Origin: Vulcanimicrobiota bacterium
GTDB taxonomy: Bacteria; Vulcanimicrobiota; Xenobia; Xenobiales; JADMJV01
DNA length: 64,000 nt
Assembly (NCBI GenBank): GCA_023447635.1
Contig: JAEXNA010000027.1
Span: 26,765-90,764 of the forward strand
Direction of reading: 5' to 3'
The notes under the pieces are model-generated. The model had not been told where the DNA came from and ran no database searches. It worked only from the letters and a program-made list of their open reading frames with translations. The position numbers and the translations under genes were made by a program. Shown one piece after another: positions 43,160 through 51,729 of the stretch (within the stretch, counting starts at the first letter, position 1; each line of letters starts with the position of its first letter).

Positions 43160-45627
43160 CCCGGCTGACGGGTGCCGCGCAGCAGGTCCAGGGCGATCCC
43201 CTTCGCCTTGGCTCCTACCTCATTCGGCGGCCCCACGCAGGCCGGGCAACCCTCTTCACAGGCGCACTCGTCGAGCAGTCGCTCGGCGTGTTCGAGCAGG
43301 CTGGGAAAGATGTCGTAGATCTGCGGTGAGAAGCCGATCCCGCCGGGAAAATTGTCGTACAGGAACAGGGTCGGCTCGAACGGCACGTCGGCCTCTCCCA
43401 CCAAACGCAGGTGACCTCCCCTCTTACGAGGCGCCTCCTCCTCGTCCGCGACCCCCAGCCGCATCCAGGTCTCCTGGTTCAGCTCTTCCTCGGCCTCCTG
43501 AGCTCCCACCGGGATCCGTCCGTCCACCCGGCTGGGACCCAGGTCGACAAAAGCGGCCGCGCGGTCGCCGATACAGCGGTCCAGGTCGCGCACGTCGCAC
43601 ATGAGATACAGCGGCGCCACGTGCTGAAGGATGTAGGCCAGGCCGGTCAGCCCGTCGATGAGATCGGCCTTGCGATACGGCAGCGACTGCAGGAACGGTC
43701 CGTGGAAGGTAACCCAGAACGAGGTGGTGTGCATCTCGTGGTCGGGCAGGTTCACATCGCCGAAGCCCACGTTCTCGCGGCTGTCGAACTTGATCTTCTT
43801 GAAGCCCGAGACTCGCCAGGCCACGTGCACCTCGCCGTGCTCGTAGCTGAAGTGACCGTAGTGGTCGTTCTTCTGGAAACCGTCCAGAATGTCCACCGAG
43901 GTGTCGGTGATGGCGTCGGTGTAGTAGTCGACCTCGACCGGTTTCACGTAAACGCGGCGCTGATCGTAGTCCAGTCGTTTCACGTGGAAACTCCGACCTT
44001 CCACCAGATAGATGGCGTCCTCGTATACCGTCGACGGCGCCGAATGCCAGTCCACCTCGGCGATCACCCGTTCGTTGTCCTCCATGTTCATGACCACGAA
44101 GTTCTCAGGGCTGGCCGTGCGCAAGCTGATGCCGTCGGCCGGATAGGTCGAATCGCTCCAGTGGAACTGACCTCCGGCGGAGTAGATCACGCCGTTCTCG
44201 GCCAGGTACTCCAGCAACTCTCCAACGCTGGAGGGGCCAAACGCCTCGCCGACCTCCATCGGGATCTCGAAACAGGCGCACTTCAGGTGGCTCAGAAGAA
44301 TCGATAGATTTTCCGGGTTGACCCGCGCATGTTCGGGGCTGGCGTCGAAAAAGTAGTTCGGATTCTGCATCAGGAATTGGTCCAGCGGGTCGCTGCGCCC
44401 GACCATGATCACCGCCGACTCGCCGTGACGGCGGCCGGCGCGACCCGCCTGCTGCCAGGTAGAAGCGATGGTGCCGGGGTAGCCGCTAAGGATGGCCAAC
44501 TCCAGCGCTCCGATGTCGATCCCCAACTCCAGTGCGTTCGTGCTGATCACGCCCAACACTTTGCCCGCCCGCAGACCGCGCTCGATCTCGCGCCGCACTG
44601 AAGGCAGATAGCCGCCCCGATAGCCACGGATCTTCCCCTCGTCTTCGAAGGTGCGCTCGAAGCGGTCTTTCAGGTAGCGGGTCAGCACCTCGACGTTGAG
44701 CCGGGACGAAGCGAAGATGATGCCTCGAACCCCCTCGCGGAAGAAGTGCGAGGCGATGCGGCGGGTGACCGACAGGTAAGAGCGACGGATCCCCAACTCT
44801 TTGGAGATGATCGGAGGGTTGTAGAACACCACCGTCTTCTGGCCGCTGGGCGCCCCCGACTGGTCCACGATACGGACCGGCTGACCCAGCAAGTTCTCGG
44901 CGTGTTCCTGAGGGTTGGCGATAGTGGCCGAACAGAGGATGAAGGTCGGGTTCGAGCCGTGAAACTTGCAGATCCGCTGCAAACGGCGCAGCACGTTGGC
45001 GATATGCGACCCGAACACGCCACGGTAGGTATGGAGTTCGTCGAGCACCACGTAGCGCAGGTCGGCGAAGAAGCGGGCCCAGCGGGTATGATGAGGCAGA
45101 ATTCCCGTATGCAGCATATCGGGATTGGTTATCACCACGTGCCCCCGGGTGCGAACGGCCCGACGAGCGTCCGACGGAGTGTCACCGTCGTAGGTAAAGA
45201 CGCCAAGTTCGGACCCGACCTTGGCATCGAGTTCCATCAACTCGGCCAACTGGTCCTGGGAGAGCGCCTTGGTGGGGAACATGTAGAGCGCACGAGAGGC
45301 CCGGTCCTCGAGCACCCTCTGCAGCACGGGCAAGTTATAGCAGAGCGTCTTTCCGGACGCAGTCGGTGTGACCACCACGGTGTGATGGCCTTCTAGCACC
45401 GAACTGATCGCCTGAGCCTGATGGGTGTAAAGGTTGGCGATGCCCCGCGCCTGCAGCGCTTCGACCAGACGCCGGTCCAGCGCCTCGGGCCAGTCCGCGT
45501 GGGTGGCCGGCCGGGGCTCCATCTTGTGCACGGCGGTCACGTTGCCACGCTGAACCTCGGTCTGGAGGAACTCGTCGAGGGCGGCGCCCAGCGGAGAGGT
45601 GGGGGGAGCAAAAAGCGGATCGGACAT
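43156..45627 (-). CDS. MrfA/YprA-like superfamily 2 helicase with DUF1998 zinc domain
   Basis: 823 residues. DEAD-box-type motifs are all present: TPTASGKTLCYNLP (I), VLDELHTYRG (II), CSATIANP (III), TNALELGIDIG (V) and QAGRAGRRHGES (VI). The C-terminal MrfA-type DUF1998 domain ends in CACEEGCPACVGP, whose cysteines bind zinc. Bacillus MrfA repairs mitomycin crosslinks, so a DNA repair role is likely. Its stop overlaps the end of the convergent exported-protein gene by 4 bases. Confidence 0.92.
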   Translation of the reverse strand: MSDPLFAPPTSPLGAALDEFLQTEVQRGNVTAVHKMEPRPATHADWPEALDRRLVEALQARGIANLYTHQAQAISSVLEGHHTVVVTPTASGKTLCYNLPVLQRVLEDRASRALYMFPTKALSQDQLAELMELDAKVGSELGVFTYDGDTPSDARRAVRTRGHVVITNPDMLHTGILPHHTRWARFFADLRYVVLDELHTYRGVFGSHIANVLRRLQRICKFHGSNPTFILCSATIANPQEHAENLLGQPVRIVDQSGAPSGQKTVVFYNPPIISKELGIRRSYLSVTRRIASHFFREGVRGIIFASSRLNVEVLTRYLKDRFERTFEDEGKIRGYRGGYLPSVRREIERGLRAGKVLGVISTNALELGIDIGALELAILSGYPGTIASTWQQAGRAGRRHGESAVIMVGRSDPLDQFLMQNPNYFFDASPEHARVNPENLSILLSHLKCACFEIPMEVGEAFGPSSVGELLEYLAENGVIYSAGGQFHWSDSTYPADGISLRTASPENFVVMNMEDNERVIAEVDWHSAPSTVYEDAIYLVEGRSFHVKRLDYDQRRVYVKPVEVDYYTDAITDTSVDILDGFQKNDHYGHFSYEHGEVHVAWRVSGFKKIKFDSRENVGFGDVNLPDHEMHTTSFWVTFHGPFLQSLPYRKADLIDGLTGLAYILQHVAPLYLMCDVRDLDRCIGDRAAAFVDLGPSRVDGRIPVGAQEAEEELNQETWMRLGVADEEEAPRKRGGHLRLVGEADVPFEPTLFLYDNFPGGIGFSPQIYDIFPSLLEHAERLLDECACEEGCPACVGPPNEVGAKAKGIALDLLRGTRQPG

Positions 45628-45652
45628 GCTGCTGCCTGGGAAAGGAGTGCGG

Positions 45653-45922
45653 CTACTCCTCGCCGGGGGTTTTCAGGTCCAGCGAGAGGGCGTGCACCGG
45701 CCCGTCCATCTCGGCCTTGAGAATCTTGTGCACCAGGCGAAAACGCGCCACTTTGGGCAGCCCCTGGAACGCCTCGCTGACCACGAAGACATTGAAATGG
45801 CTTTCGCCGGTCCCGGGAGACCCGGCGTGGCCGGCGTGATGATGCGACACGTTCTCGATCCCTAGCTTGCTGGGCTTGAGTTCGTCGCTCAGTTTCTCTC
45901 GGATGCTTTCTTCCACGCTCAT
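45653..45922 (-). CDS. bolA: BolA family protein
   Basis: 89 residues, the usual BolA length. The sequence SVEESIREKLSDELKPS, the SHHHAGHAG region (longer than usual by a Gly/Ser insert), ESHFNVFVVSEAFQGLPKVARFRLVHKIL and MDGPVHALSLDLKTP cover the whole fold. The conserved His near HALSL is kept. BolA proteins bind monothiol glutaredoxins and iron-sulfur clusters, and some act as transcription factors. The upstream gene ends at the base before this ATG. Confidence 0.93.
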   Translation of the reverse strand: MSVEESIREKLSDELKPSKLGIENVSHHHAGHAGSPGTGESHFNVFVVSEAFQGLPKVARFRLVHKILKAEMDGPVHALSLDLKTPGEE

Positions 45923-46669
45923 CTATTCGTTCGCCTCGGCCTCTGCCATGATCTTCTGCACGTCGTTCCACAGCCGCCGGGACAAGCAGTCGAGCTGGCC
46001 TTCGGGAAAGAGCGCGGAGTTGTTGCGACGCTCTTTATCCAGGGCGTCGCGAAGCTCTTCCCTGCTGTCGGGGTTCTCCCCCCCCTGGACGGCCCAGACG
46101 GCCCGCTGGGTGACCACCGTGCGATGGATCAAAGGTCGCAGGACAGGTTTGAGTTTCTCCTGCGACTGAAGTCTCAGCCCTCCATAGAGCACAGCGACGG
46201 CAGCGCGGTACTCGGTCAGGTCTTCCGCAACCGTGTAGTCCTCCGTGGCGTCGGCGGCCGGCGGATTTTTGGAGAAGTCCAGGCAGTAGCCGCGCATCCG
46301 CTTCTTCACCGTTTCGCCAGGCTGCAGGGTGAACTCCAGGCGCTCTTCCAGCAAGATCGGCTGGACCTGCTGGCCCGGATCCTCGAGCACGATCCCGGGG
46401 ACGAAGCGAAAGGTCTGCGGCTGATCGCCGTCGTTGCTGATCTCGAGATCGACCATGTCGCCAGAAACCAGCCCCATCCCCGTCCAGGTCGCCCGCACGC
46501 TACCGCTGTTGAGCTGCTGGTTCAGCGACTGGCCGGCCTTTTCGGCGCCCTGCACCAGAGCCGTATTGTCCTGGGCCAGGGCTGGGACGCCGAGAAATAG
46601 CAGCCCCAAAAGGAGACCTCGGATGAGGTTGGAGGGGCCGGAGGGGAGTTGGAGGGGAAAACGAGGCAT
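45923..46669 (-). CDS. Exported protein of unknown function
   Basis: 248 residues from the ATG at 46669 (GGAG 8-9 bases upstream; the longer open frame overlaps the neighbour). It has a signal sequence (about 18-40, ending GVPALAQ). The following immunoglobulin-like region resembles segments that interact with disordered or polymeric partners (VDLEISNDGDQPQTFRFVPG, FTLQPGETVKKRMRGYCLDF). The C-terminus is helical. It lies between the barrel protein and bolA on one strand, and its stop abuts the bolA start (TAGATG). Confidence 0.7.
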   Translation of the reverse strand: MPRFPLQLPSGPSNLIRGLLLGLLFLGVPALAQDNTALVQGAEKAGQSLNQQLNSGSVRATWTGMGLVSGDMVDLEISNDGDQPQTFRFVPGIVLEDPGQQVQPILLEERLEFTLQPGETVKKRMRGYCLDFSKNPPAADATEDYTVAEDLTEYRAAVAVLYGGLRLQSQEKLKPVLRPLIHRTVVTQRAVWAVQGGENPDSREELRDALDKERRNNSALFPEGQLDCLSRRLWNDVQKIMAEAEANE

Positions 46670-46680
46670 GATGGGGTCTC

Positions 46681-48285
46681 CTAAAACCGTTTCGAGAACA
46701 GCAGGTAAGGCACGGGGCCGTCGTCGGTGTTGGGTAACAGGTCCTTGTTGCCGATCGGCCAAGCCAGGTCGGCGCGGATAAAGGTCTCTTCAGGCAATCG
46801 GAACTGAAAGGTGATACCGGCTCCGGTCAGAGCGATATCGGAAATCTCGCCGGGCAGCGGACTTTTCACGGCGGCGGCGCCGTGGTCGACAAAGGCGCCG
46901 ACCTCGAACAGCTGACGCTCGGACTCGATCGGAGCGAAGCGTACCTCGGCGCTGAGGTTGTAGCCGGAGTCGCCCAGGTAGGACGACTGCTGGTAGCCGC
47001 GCACGCTCGAAATGCCGCCCAGGCCGAACTGCTCGGCGTAGGGCAGCGGCTCGAAAGCGGCCTGGGCCGCACCGCGCAGCACCAGGTACGAGAAGTCGTT
47101 GATACGCTGGACGCGAGAGAGCTCCATGTTCAGCTTGGTGAACCCTCCGCCGGCCCCGCGCGAGGCCAGTGGGTCATCGGAATCCGTGCCCCCCAGCACC
47201 TTGCCCAGGTCCTGGGTCACCCGAAAGGCGCCGTAGTTGCGCCCCTCGCCCGAGGCCCAGTCTCCAGAGACGCCCAGCACCACTTCGCGCAGTTTGTCCC
47301 GGGAAAACGTCTGGCCCAGGATCGAGTTTTCCACGTCCTGATAGACCAGCGAACCTTCCACGTCCAGGTTGACGTCGCTGGTACGGATAACCCGATGGCG
47401 AAGGCCGGCGCGGAACACCGCAGCCTCGCCTCGGATGTCGAGAATCTGCAGCTCCTGGCCGACCTGGAAGGCCGAGTTAGCGTAGCTGAAGTCGAAGTAG
47501 GTGCCCTGATTGTTCAGCGGCGTGGCGTAGCGGGCAAACAGCAGGTCCAGCCCTTTGGTATCGGCGTTGAGCAGGTCGGATTCGACGTAGCGCAAGCTGA
47601 ACACGTCGCCCCGGTTGGTGAAGTTGCCCCAGTCGAACACTCCGCCCAGGCGATGCACCCCGGTCGAGCGCGCCCCCAGGTTGTTGTAGTCGATGGTCAG
47701 GTGGGTGGGCCGGTCGTCCTGTACCTGAAGCACCAGGTCGACCTCGCCGGGATTTTCGCCCTCTTTGAGCACCGAGCGGACGTTGAGGTCCATAGTGTCG
47801 TTGAGCAGCAGAAGCTGCCGCTCCACCTCGCTGCGGCGCAGCAGGTCGCCTGCCTCGCGGTTACGCTTCAGAGCCGGCTCGAACATCCAGTTGATGTAGG
47901 CGCTGTCGTAGAACTTGTTGCCTTCGACGGTGACCTTGCCCAGTTTGGCTTCCACCACGGCGATGGTCAGCTCTCCGCCGGAGAGGTCTTGCTCGGGAAG
48001 ATAAGCGGAAACGGTCAGATAGTCGCGCTCGCGATAACGCGCCACGATCGCTTCGGCCAGACGACGTAGCTCTTCCATGCCCAGCAGGCGGCCTTCGTAC
48101 TCGGCCACGATGTCGCTGAACTCGGACAGCGGGAGCGACTGGTTGCCGGTCAGGTTCAGCTTACGAACCTTGACCTGAAGCTCTTCCGTCGGGGCGTCTT
48201 GAGCCAGAAGAGGGCTCGAGACTCCCAGAAGGAGGGCCAGCCCCAGGCCTGCCCAGCCTCGTTTCCACCCTTTGAACTTTCGCAC
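46681..48285 (-). CDS. ShlB/FhaC-family outer-membrane transporter (two-partner secretion TpsB)
   Basis: 534 residues. A signal peptide (ending SSPLLAQ) leads to two POTRA domains (about 38-115 and 116-195: VRKLNLTGNQSLPLSEF, GKVTVEGNKFYDSAYINW) and a 16-strand-type barrel with the conserved FGLGGISSVRGY motif (loop L6, VRGY) near residue 440. It ends in the outer-membrane signal aromatic LLFSKRF. TpsB proteins export one large exoprotein through the outer membrane. No TpsA exoprotein gene is in the window. This is the clearest evidence that the cell has an outer membrane. Confidence 0.9.
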   Translation of the reverse strand: MRKFKGWKRGWAGLGLALLLGVSSPLLAQDAPTEELQVKVRKLNLTGNQSLPLSEFSDIVAEYEGRLLGMEELRRLAEAIVARYRERDYLTVSAYLPEQDLSGGELTIAVVEAKLGKVTVEGNKFYDSAYINWMFEPALKRNREAGDLLRRSEVERQLLLLNDTMDLNVRSVLKEGENPGEVDLVLQVQDDRPTHLTIDYNNLGARSTGVHRLGGVFDWGNFTNRGDVFSLRYVESDLLNADTKGLDLLFARYATPLNNQGTYFDFSYANSAFQVGQELQILDIRGEAAVFRAGLRHRVIRTSDVNLDVEGSLVYQDVENSILGQTFSRDKLREVVLGVSGDWASGEGRNYGAFRVTQDLGKVLGGTDSDDPLASRGAGGGFTKLNMELSRVQRINDFSYLVLRGAAQAAFEPLPYAEQFGLGGISSVRGYQQSSYLGDSGYNLSAEVRFAPIESERQLFEVGAFVDHGAAAVKSPLPGEISDIALTGAGITFQFRLPEETFIRADLAWPIGNKDLLPNTDDGPVPYLLFSKRF

Positions 48286-48359
48286 CCTGATCTACCCTCC
48301 CACCGCAGTTGGCCTACTTACACCACGGCGCGGAAGCGAACCTTCCTGAGAAGTGGGGT

Positions 48360-48857
48360 TTATACGGAGGCTTCTGTCCGGTGGCCAGCCAGGGGGCCGA
48401 ACTCGGCGTGCAGCACTTCAAAACGGTCCAGGGCGGGCTGCCCGTGGCGTCGCACCCGACGTCGCACCTCGTCGACCGGGACACGGTGAGAGGAGCTTTT
48501 GGAGAAGAACTGGTCGGCGTAGCAGATGACGCGTTCTTCCAGCGTCCGCGGCAGCATGTCGCGGACCGGCATCGGATACCCGGTGGCCTGGACCTCGGCG
48601 GCGGTCAGCCCGGTTCCCACGTGGGACTCGCAGACCATGCCGTGCTCCGGCAGTCCGGCCAGGTCGCAGATCTCGCGCCCGATCACGCCATGACAAAGGT
48701 AAGGCTTCTCGCCCTGGCACAGGATGCCCGGGGCGTGGGTGTAGCGGATGCCGATATCGTGCAGCCAGGCCGCCTCTTCCAGAAAGGTCAGGTCCGCCCC
48801 GACCTTCTCCCCTATCTCCAGGCTCAAAGAGGCGACGTCGGCGGAATGACTCCACAA
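48360..48857 (-). CDS. HD-domain phosphohydrolase (start uncertain)
   Basis: 165 residues from a TTG at 48857. The HD signature is intact: H in WSHSADV, HD in LEEAAWLHDIGIRY, then LCHGVIG and VICYADQFFSK. It is a cytosolic metal-dependent nucleotide phosphohydrolase, substrate unknown. Family similarity continues upstream of 48857 (IFENHYPPDEPSREIL), but that in-frame stretch, back into the ankyrin gene, has no ATG, GTG or TTG. True initiation may use ATT, or a CTG overlapping the ankyrin stop (CTGA). Its codons 76-79 (Ser-His-Val-Gly) contain a parS-like palindrome. Confidence 0.82.
   Translation of the reverse strand: MWSHSADVASLSLEIGEKVGADLTFLEEAAWLHDIGIRYTHAPGILCQGEKPYLCHGVIGREICDLAGLPEHGMVCESHVGTGLTAAEVQATGYPMPVRDMLPRTLEERVICYADQFFSKSSSHRVPVDEVRRRVRRHGQPALDRFEVLHAEFGPLAGHRTEASV
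48614..48627. repeat. parS-like palindrome, copy 4 (imperfect, inside the HD gene)
   Basis: TTCCCACGTGGGAC: 12 perfect dyad bases (48615-48626) with one mismatch in the outer pair. It lies within the coding sequence of the HD hydrolase, where it encodes Ser-His-Val-Gly. Confidence 0.6.
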
Positions 48858-48940
48858 AATCTCTCGAGAGGGCTCGTCGGGAGGGTAGTGGTTCTCGAAA
48901 ATCGTCGCAACCCGAGCGGGGGGCTGCTCGCTCCGACGGC

Positions 48941-49747
48941 TCAGGATTGGCTCTCTTCGTCGGGCGGCACCGGGAGCGGAGGTCGAGCGCCTTCCGGAGC
49001 GTTGGCTCCGGGCTCGGCGGGAGAGCCTTCGCGGGGCGGCGGTTCGGGCGGGCGCACATCTTTGGCTCCCAGCGAGCTAAGCAGGGCGTCCACCTCGAGG
49101 AAATCGTTGCGCTTCCAGGCCCGGCACAGACCCAGGGGTGAGTAGCCTTCCTTGTCCACGCTGTCGAAGCTCGCCCCGTTCCCCAACAGCAGTTGCACCG
49201 TCTTGAGACGCCCCATGCCCGCGGCGTAGTGCAGCGGGGTTCGTCCGTGAACGTCGACGACGGCGACGTTGGCGCCTTTGGCCAGCAGCGCTTCGGCGCT
49301 GCCTTCGTGGCCGTTACGGATGGCCAGGAAGAGCGGCGTCTGGCCTTCGTCGTTGGCGGCGTCGACCTCGGCGCCGGCCGCCAGCAGGCGCTGCAGGATC
49401 GGGTCGTAGCCGTGCTGAGCCGCCGCGTGCAGAGCGTGGGTGCCTCGGTCTGTTCTGGCGTTGACGTCGGCGCCCGCCTCGAGGAGCAGCGCCACGATGT
49501 CTTCGCGGTTCAGGACCGCGGCGCGGTAGACCGGTCGGATCCCCATAAACAGCTCGGCGTTAGCCCAATCGGGGTTCTGCCGAAGCCCTTCCCTCACGAT
49601 CTCGGTGCGGCCATCGGTGACGGAGCGAAAAAACTCGTCCAGGTCGCCGGTGGTCTGAGCCCAGGCGGCCCCGCCGTAGCTCAAAGCTAGCAGGAGGGCG
49701 CCCGCGAACGGGCGGCGCCAACTGGAGGGGAGAGAGAGGGTGTCCAA
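48941..49747 (-). CDS. Exported ankyrin-repeat protein
   Basis: About 268 residues from a TTG at 49747, which is followed directly by a signal peptide (RRPFAGALLLALSYGGAAWAQ). The frame is open to another TTG at 49789, and neither has a clear ribosome-binding site. Five or so ankyrin repeats follow (GTHALHAAAQHGYDPILQRLL, GQTPLFLAIRNGHEGSAEALL, GRTPLHYAAGMGRLKTVQLLL, GYSPLGLCRAWKR), with a Pro/Glu-rich tail. It is likely a periplasmic protein-binding module. It ends just before the HD gene and may be translationally coupled to it. Confidence 0.82.
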   Translation of the reverse strand: MDTLSLPSSWRRPFAGALLLALSYGGAAWAQTTGDLDEFFRSVTDGRTEIVREGLRQNPDWANAELFMGIRPVYRAAVLNREDIVALLLEAGADVNARTDRGTHALHAAAQHGYDPILQRLLAAGAEVDAANDEGQTPLFLAIRNGHEGSAEALLAKGANVAVVDVHGRTPLHYAAGMGRLKTVQLLLGNGASFDSVDKEGYSPLGLCRAWKRNDFLEVDALLSSLGAKDVRPPEPPPREGSPAEPGANAPEGARPPLPVPPDEESQS

Positions 49748-49750
49748 ACG

Positions 49751-49810
49751 GTTACATCTTGTCAACACGAGTTCATATTTCCGTCGCAACGTTCACATCC
49801 TGTCAAAAAA
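49751..49810. promoter_or_regulatory. Three 20-base-spaced direct repeats in a divergent promoter region
   Basis: GTT-led units start at 49751 (GTTACATCTTGTCAA), 49771 (GTTCATATTTCCGTCGCAA) and 49791 (GTTCACATCCTGTCAA). The first and third are closely alike and the middle one is looser. Exact 20-base spacing puts them on one face of the helix. On the minus strand units 1 and 3 read TTGACA, a -35-like hexamer. The array lies between the ankyrin gene and the divergent small gene at 49873, so it may be an operator. Confidence 0.4.
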
Positions 49811-49872
49811 CGACCACTGGCCGGAAATCGCTTGGCCGCCTACTCTGAGGAAAAGGGGAGGAGGGAGAACCG

Positions 49873-50367
49873 ATGGAGGAGACAGCGCGCGTGATCAACC
49901 CGTGGGTTGCCGAGATACTCGAGCAAGGAGGGGGGACTGATGCCGCCGTTCGCCACGCTCAGCTTCTGGCTCGAGAAGCCTTTGCCGTGTCGGACAAACT
50001 GAGATCCCATATCGACCGAGAGTTCGGAAGCTCTCAGTTTCGCACCGAGCAGCTCGAGACGCTGCTGGCCAAAGAGCGAGAACTTGATGCCCTGCGCCAG
50101 CGCGTCGGACGCGGCGGACTGTGTCGCCAAAACGACCAGGGCAGCCTCTCGAACCTTTTGCAGCGTCGGATGCACGAGTACATCCGTCAGGCCATCTCCA
50201 TCGCTCGGCTGCCGTTCTCGGCCGAGCGCAAACAGCGGCTTCACGACTACCTGGAGGCGCGTCGACGCCAACTTTACCTGGGCGACGCCGAGCGCGTGCG
50301 AGCCGCTATCAGCGACGTGCTGCTGAGCTGCGTGACCCGGGGCGCCGGCCCTTCCGTCGCCTGGTAG
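49873..50367 (+). CDS. Small helical protein of unknown function
   Basis: 164 residues with a strong purine-rich ribosome-binding region (GGGGAGGAGGGAG) 6-7 bases before the ATG. It is cytoplasmic, rich in Arg, Glu, Leu and Ala, mostly helical (TEQLETLLAKERELDALRQR, FSAERKQRLHDYLEARRRQL), with two cysteines and no recognisable motif. I do not know the family. Confidence 0.7.
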   Translation: MEETARVINPWVAEILEQGGGTDAAVRHAQLLAREAFAVSDKLRSHIDREFGSSQFRTEQLETLLAKERELDALRQRVGRGGLCRQNDQGSLSNLLQRRMHEYIRQAISIARLPFSAERKQRLHDYLEARRRQLYLGDAERVRAAISDVLLSCVTRGAGPSVAW

Positions 50368-50392
50368 ACTCGCCCCGCCGTCCTTCCACTCC

Positions 50393-50992
50393 CTAGGGCC
50401 AGGAGATAGCGGCGCGGCCCCAGGCCAGGTTGCGGAAGGTCATCTTCTTCAGCTCTTTCCCCTTCTCGACCCGGCGATAAGCCACCGGGTTGCCCTGCGG
50501 GTCGACCTCTAGCCGGTCCTGGACTTTGGTCTTGTCGCCAAACAGCAAGATGGTGTTTTTGCCGGCCTTGACCGTCTCCCTGGGCTGGGTTTCGACCAGC
50601 TCTTCGACCAACTGACGGAAGAGCGGCTGGTAGAGCGACGACCCTTGAATATCTTTGGCTTGCAACGAGCGGCGCAGGGTCAGCATGTGGGTCTTCATGC
50701 TGACGTTGTCCTTGTCGGCGGCGGGGTCGTAGAGGATGCGCGAGCCAGCCCCGCGCGCCGAACCTTCCAGCACCTCGGTGAAGATCTTGGCCCCATCCCC
50801 CTGGACCACGTAGTTGAACTTATAGGCGCCTTCGGGACCTTCGTAGTCGTAGCGCATGGTGTAGCCGTCGTCGCCGGTCATCCTGGCCCTGGCGGTTTTC
50901 CAGAGGTCCTGGGCCGAGGCGCCAAGGGCGGTGGTCGCCCAAAGCAGCGCGAGCAGCGCCGCCAGCCGCCCCTGTTTCGTCCTGATCATCAA
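50393..50992 (-). CDS. Exported LolA-like or DUF1571-like protein
   Basis: 199 residues with a signal peptide (ending TTALGASAQ). The mature part alternates short beta strands (YTMRYDYEGPEGAYKFNYVVQGDGAKIFTEVLEG, ILYDPAADKDN, LEVDPQGNPVAYRRVEKGKE) in a pattern like the LolA/LppX/DUF1571 lipid-binding half-barrel. The assignment is tentative, made from pattern only. The gene is monocistronic by layout. Confidence 0.6.
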   Translation of the reverse strand: MMIRTKQGRLAALLALLWATTALGASAQDLWKTARARMTGDDGYTMRYDYEGPEGAYKFNYVVQGDGAKIFTEVLEGSARGAGSRILYDPAADKDNVSMKTHMLTLRRSLQAKDIQGSSLYQPLFRQLVEELVETQPRETVKAGKNTILLFGDKTKVQDRLEVDPQGNPVAYRRVEKGKELKKMTFRNLAWGRAAISWP

Positions 50993-51126
50993 GTTGGCTC
51001 CGTCTCTATAGAAGTCTCCAACCGAACACTCCTACCCGCTCGACCCTTTCTGCACGGGGAAGGGAAACTCATCCATGGCGGGGGGCGAAGTGCGGACGGT
51101 CCACCCCGTAAATCGACGCGGGCTCT

Positions 51127-51612
51127 TTAGGGACGGCGCGGCGGAAAGGGGTCGCGCGGAGGGAACGGGTCGCGCGGGAACGGGTCCCTCACGCTGACCG
51201 AGGTGGTCTGCCAGTTGTTATCCTCGCGGGATTCGGCCACTTCGTTGCCGATGTCGGCGCGAACGTCGTACCAGGCGATGCTGCTGTAGCCCACGTTGGC
51301 GGGGCCCATGCGTAGGCGAGCCGTCTCGCCAGGGGCCAGTCCGGCAACCCGCTCGTGGTCGGGTTTCATTCCGTCGCCGCGAACTTCGACCGTGAAGGCG
51401 CCGGCGGGAGCGTTGCCCGCATTGCGCACCTGGACACCAAAATCGATCCGCTCGCCCTGGTTGGGAAAGCTGTTCGAGGGGTCGAAGCGGTCGATCACCA
51501 GATCGGGAGCGGGATCGCTCGAAGTGGAGGCGCCTCCGCTGGCGGCCGAAGCCGAGGGGCGGTTCGCGGCGATGCGCTCGGCCGAGGAAAGATGCGAGTT
51601 AAAGAGTTGCAC
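51127..51612 (-). CDS. CARDB-domain protein with a DPFPP repeat tail
   Basis: 161 residues from the GTG at 51612, chosen because AGGAGG sits 9 bases upstream; the frame is open to 51651. A Ser/Ala-rich N-terminus leads to one CARDB immunoglobulin-like domain (about 35-140: DLVIDRFDPSNSFPNQGERIDF, NAGNAPAGAFTVEV, RADIGNEVAESREDNN). The C-terminus repeats DPFPR/DPFPP three times. CARDB domains are cell-adhesion-like and usually extracellular, but no signal peptide is visible, so location is unclear. Confidence 0.75.
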   Translation of the reverse strand: MQLFNSHLSSAERIAANRPSASAASGGASTSSDPAPDLVIDRFDPSNSFPNQGERIDFGVQVRNAGNAPAGAFTVEVRGDGMKPDHERVAGLAPGETARLRMGPANVGYSSIAWYDVRADIGNEVAESREDNNWQTTSVSVRDPFPRDPFPPRDPFPPRRP

Positions 51613-51729
51613 GGGATAAAGCCTCCTGCGGGAATCTATCCCCACTATCAAGGCTTGCCATCAAGGGCGCGTCATAGAGTCGTCAAAGTCGTCAACCGCG
51701 CCGACCACGCCGAAGCGCGGGCCTTAGAC

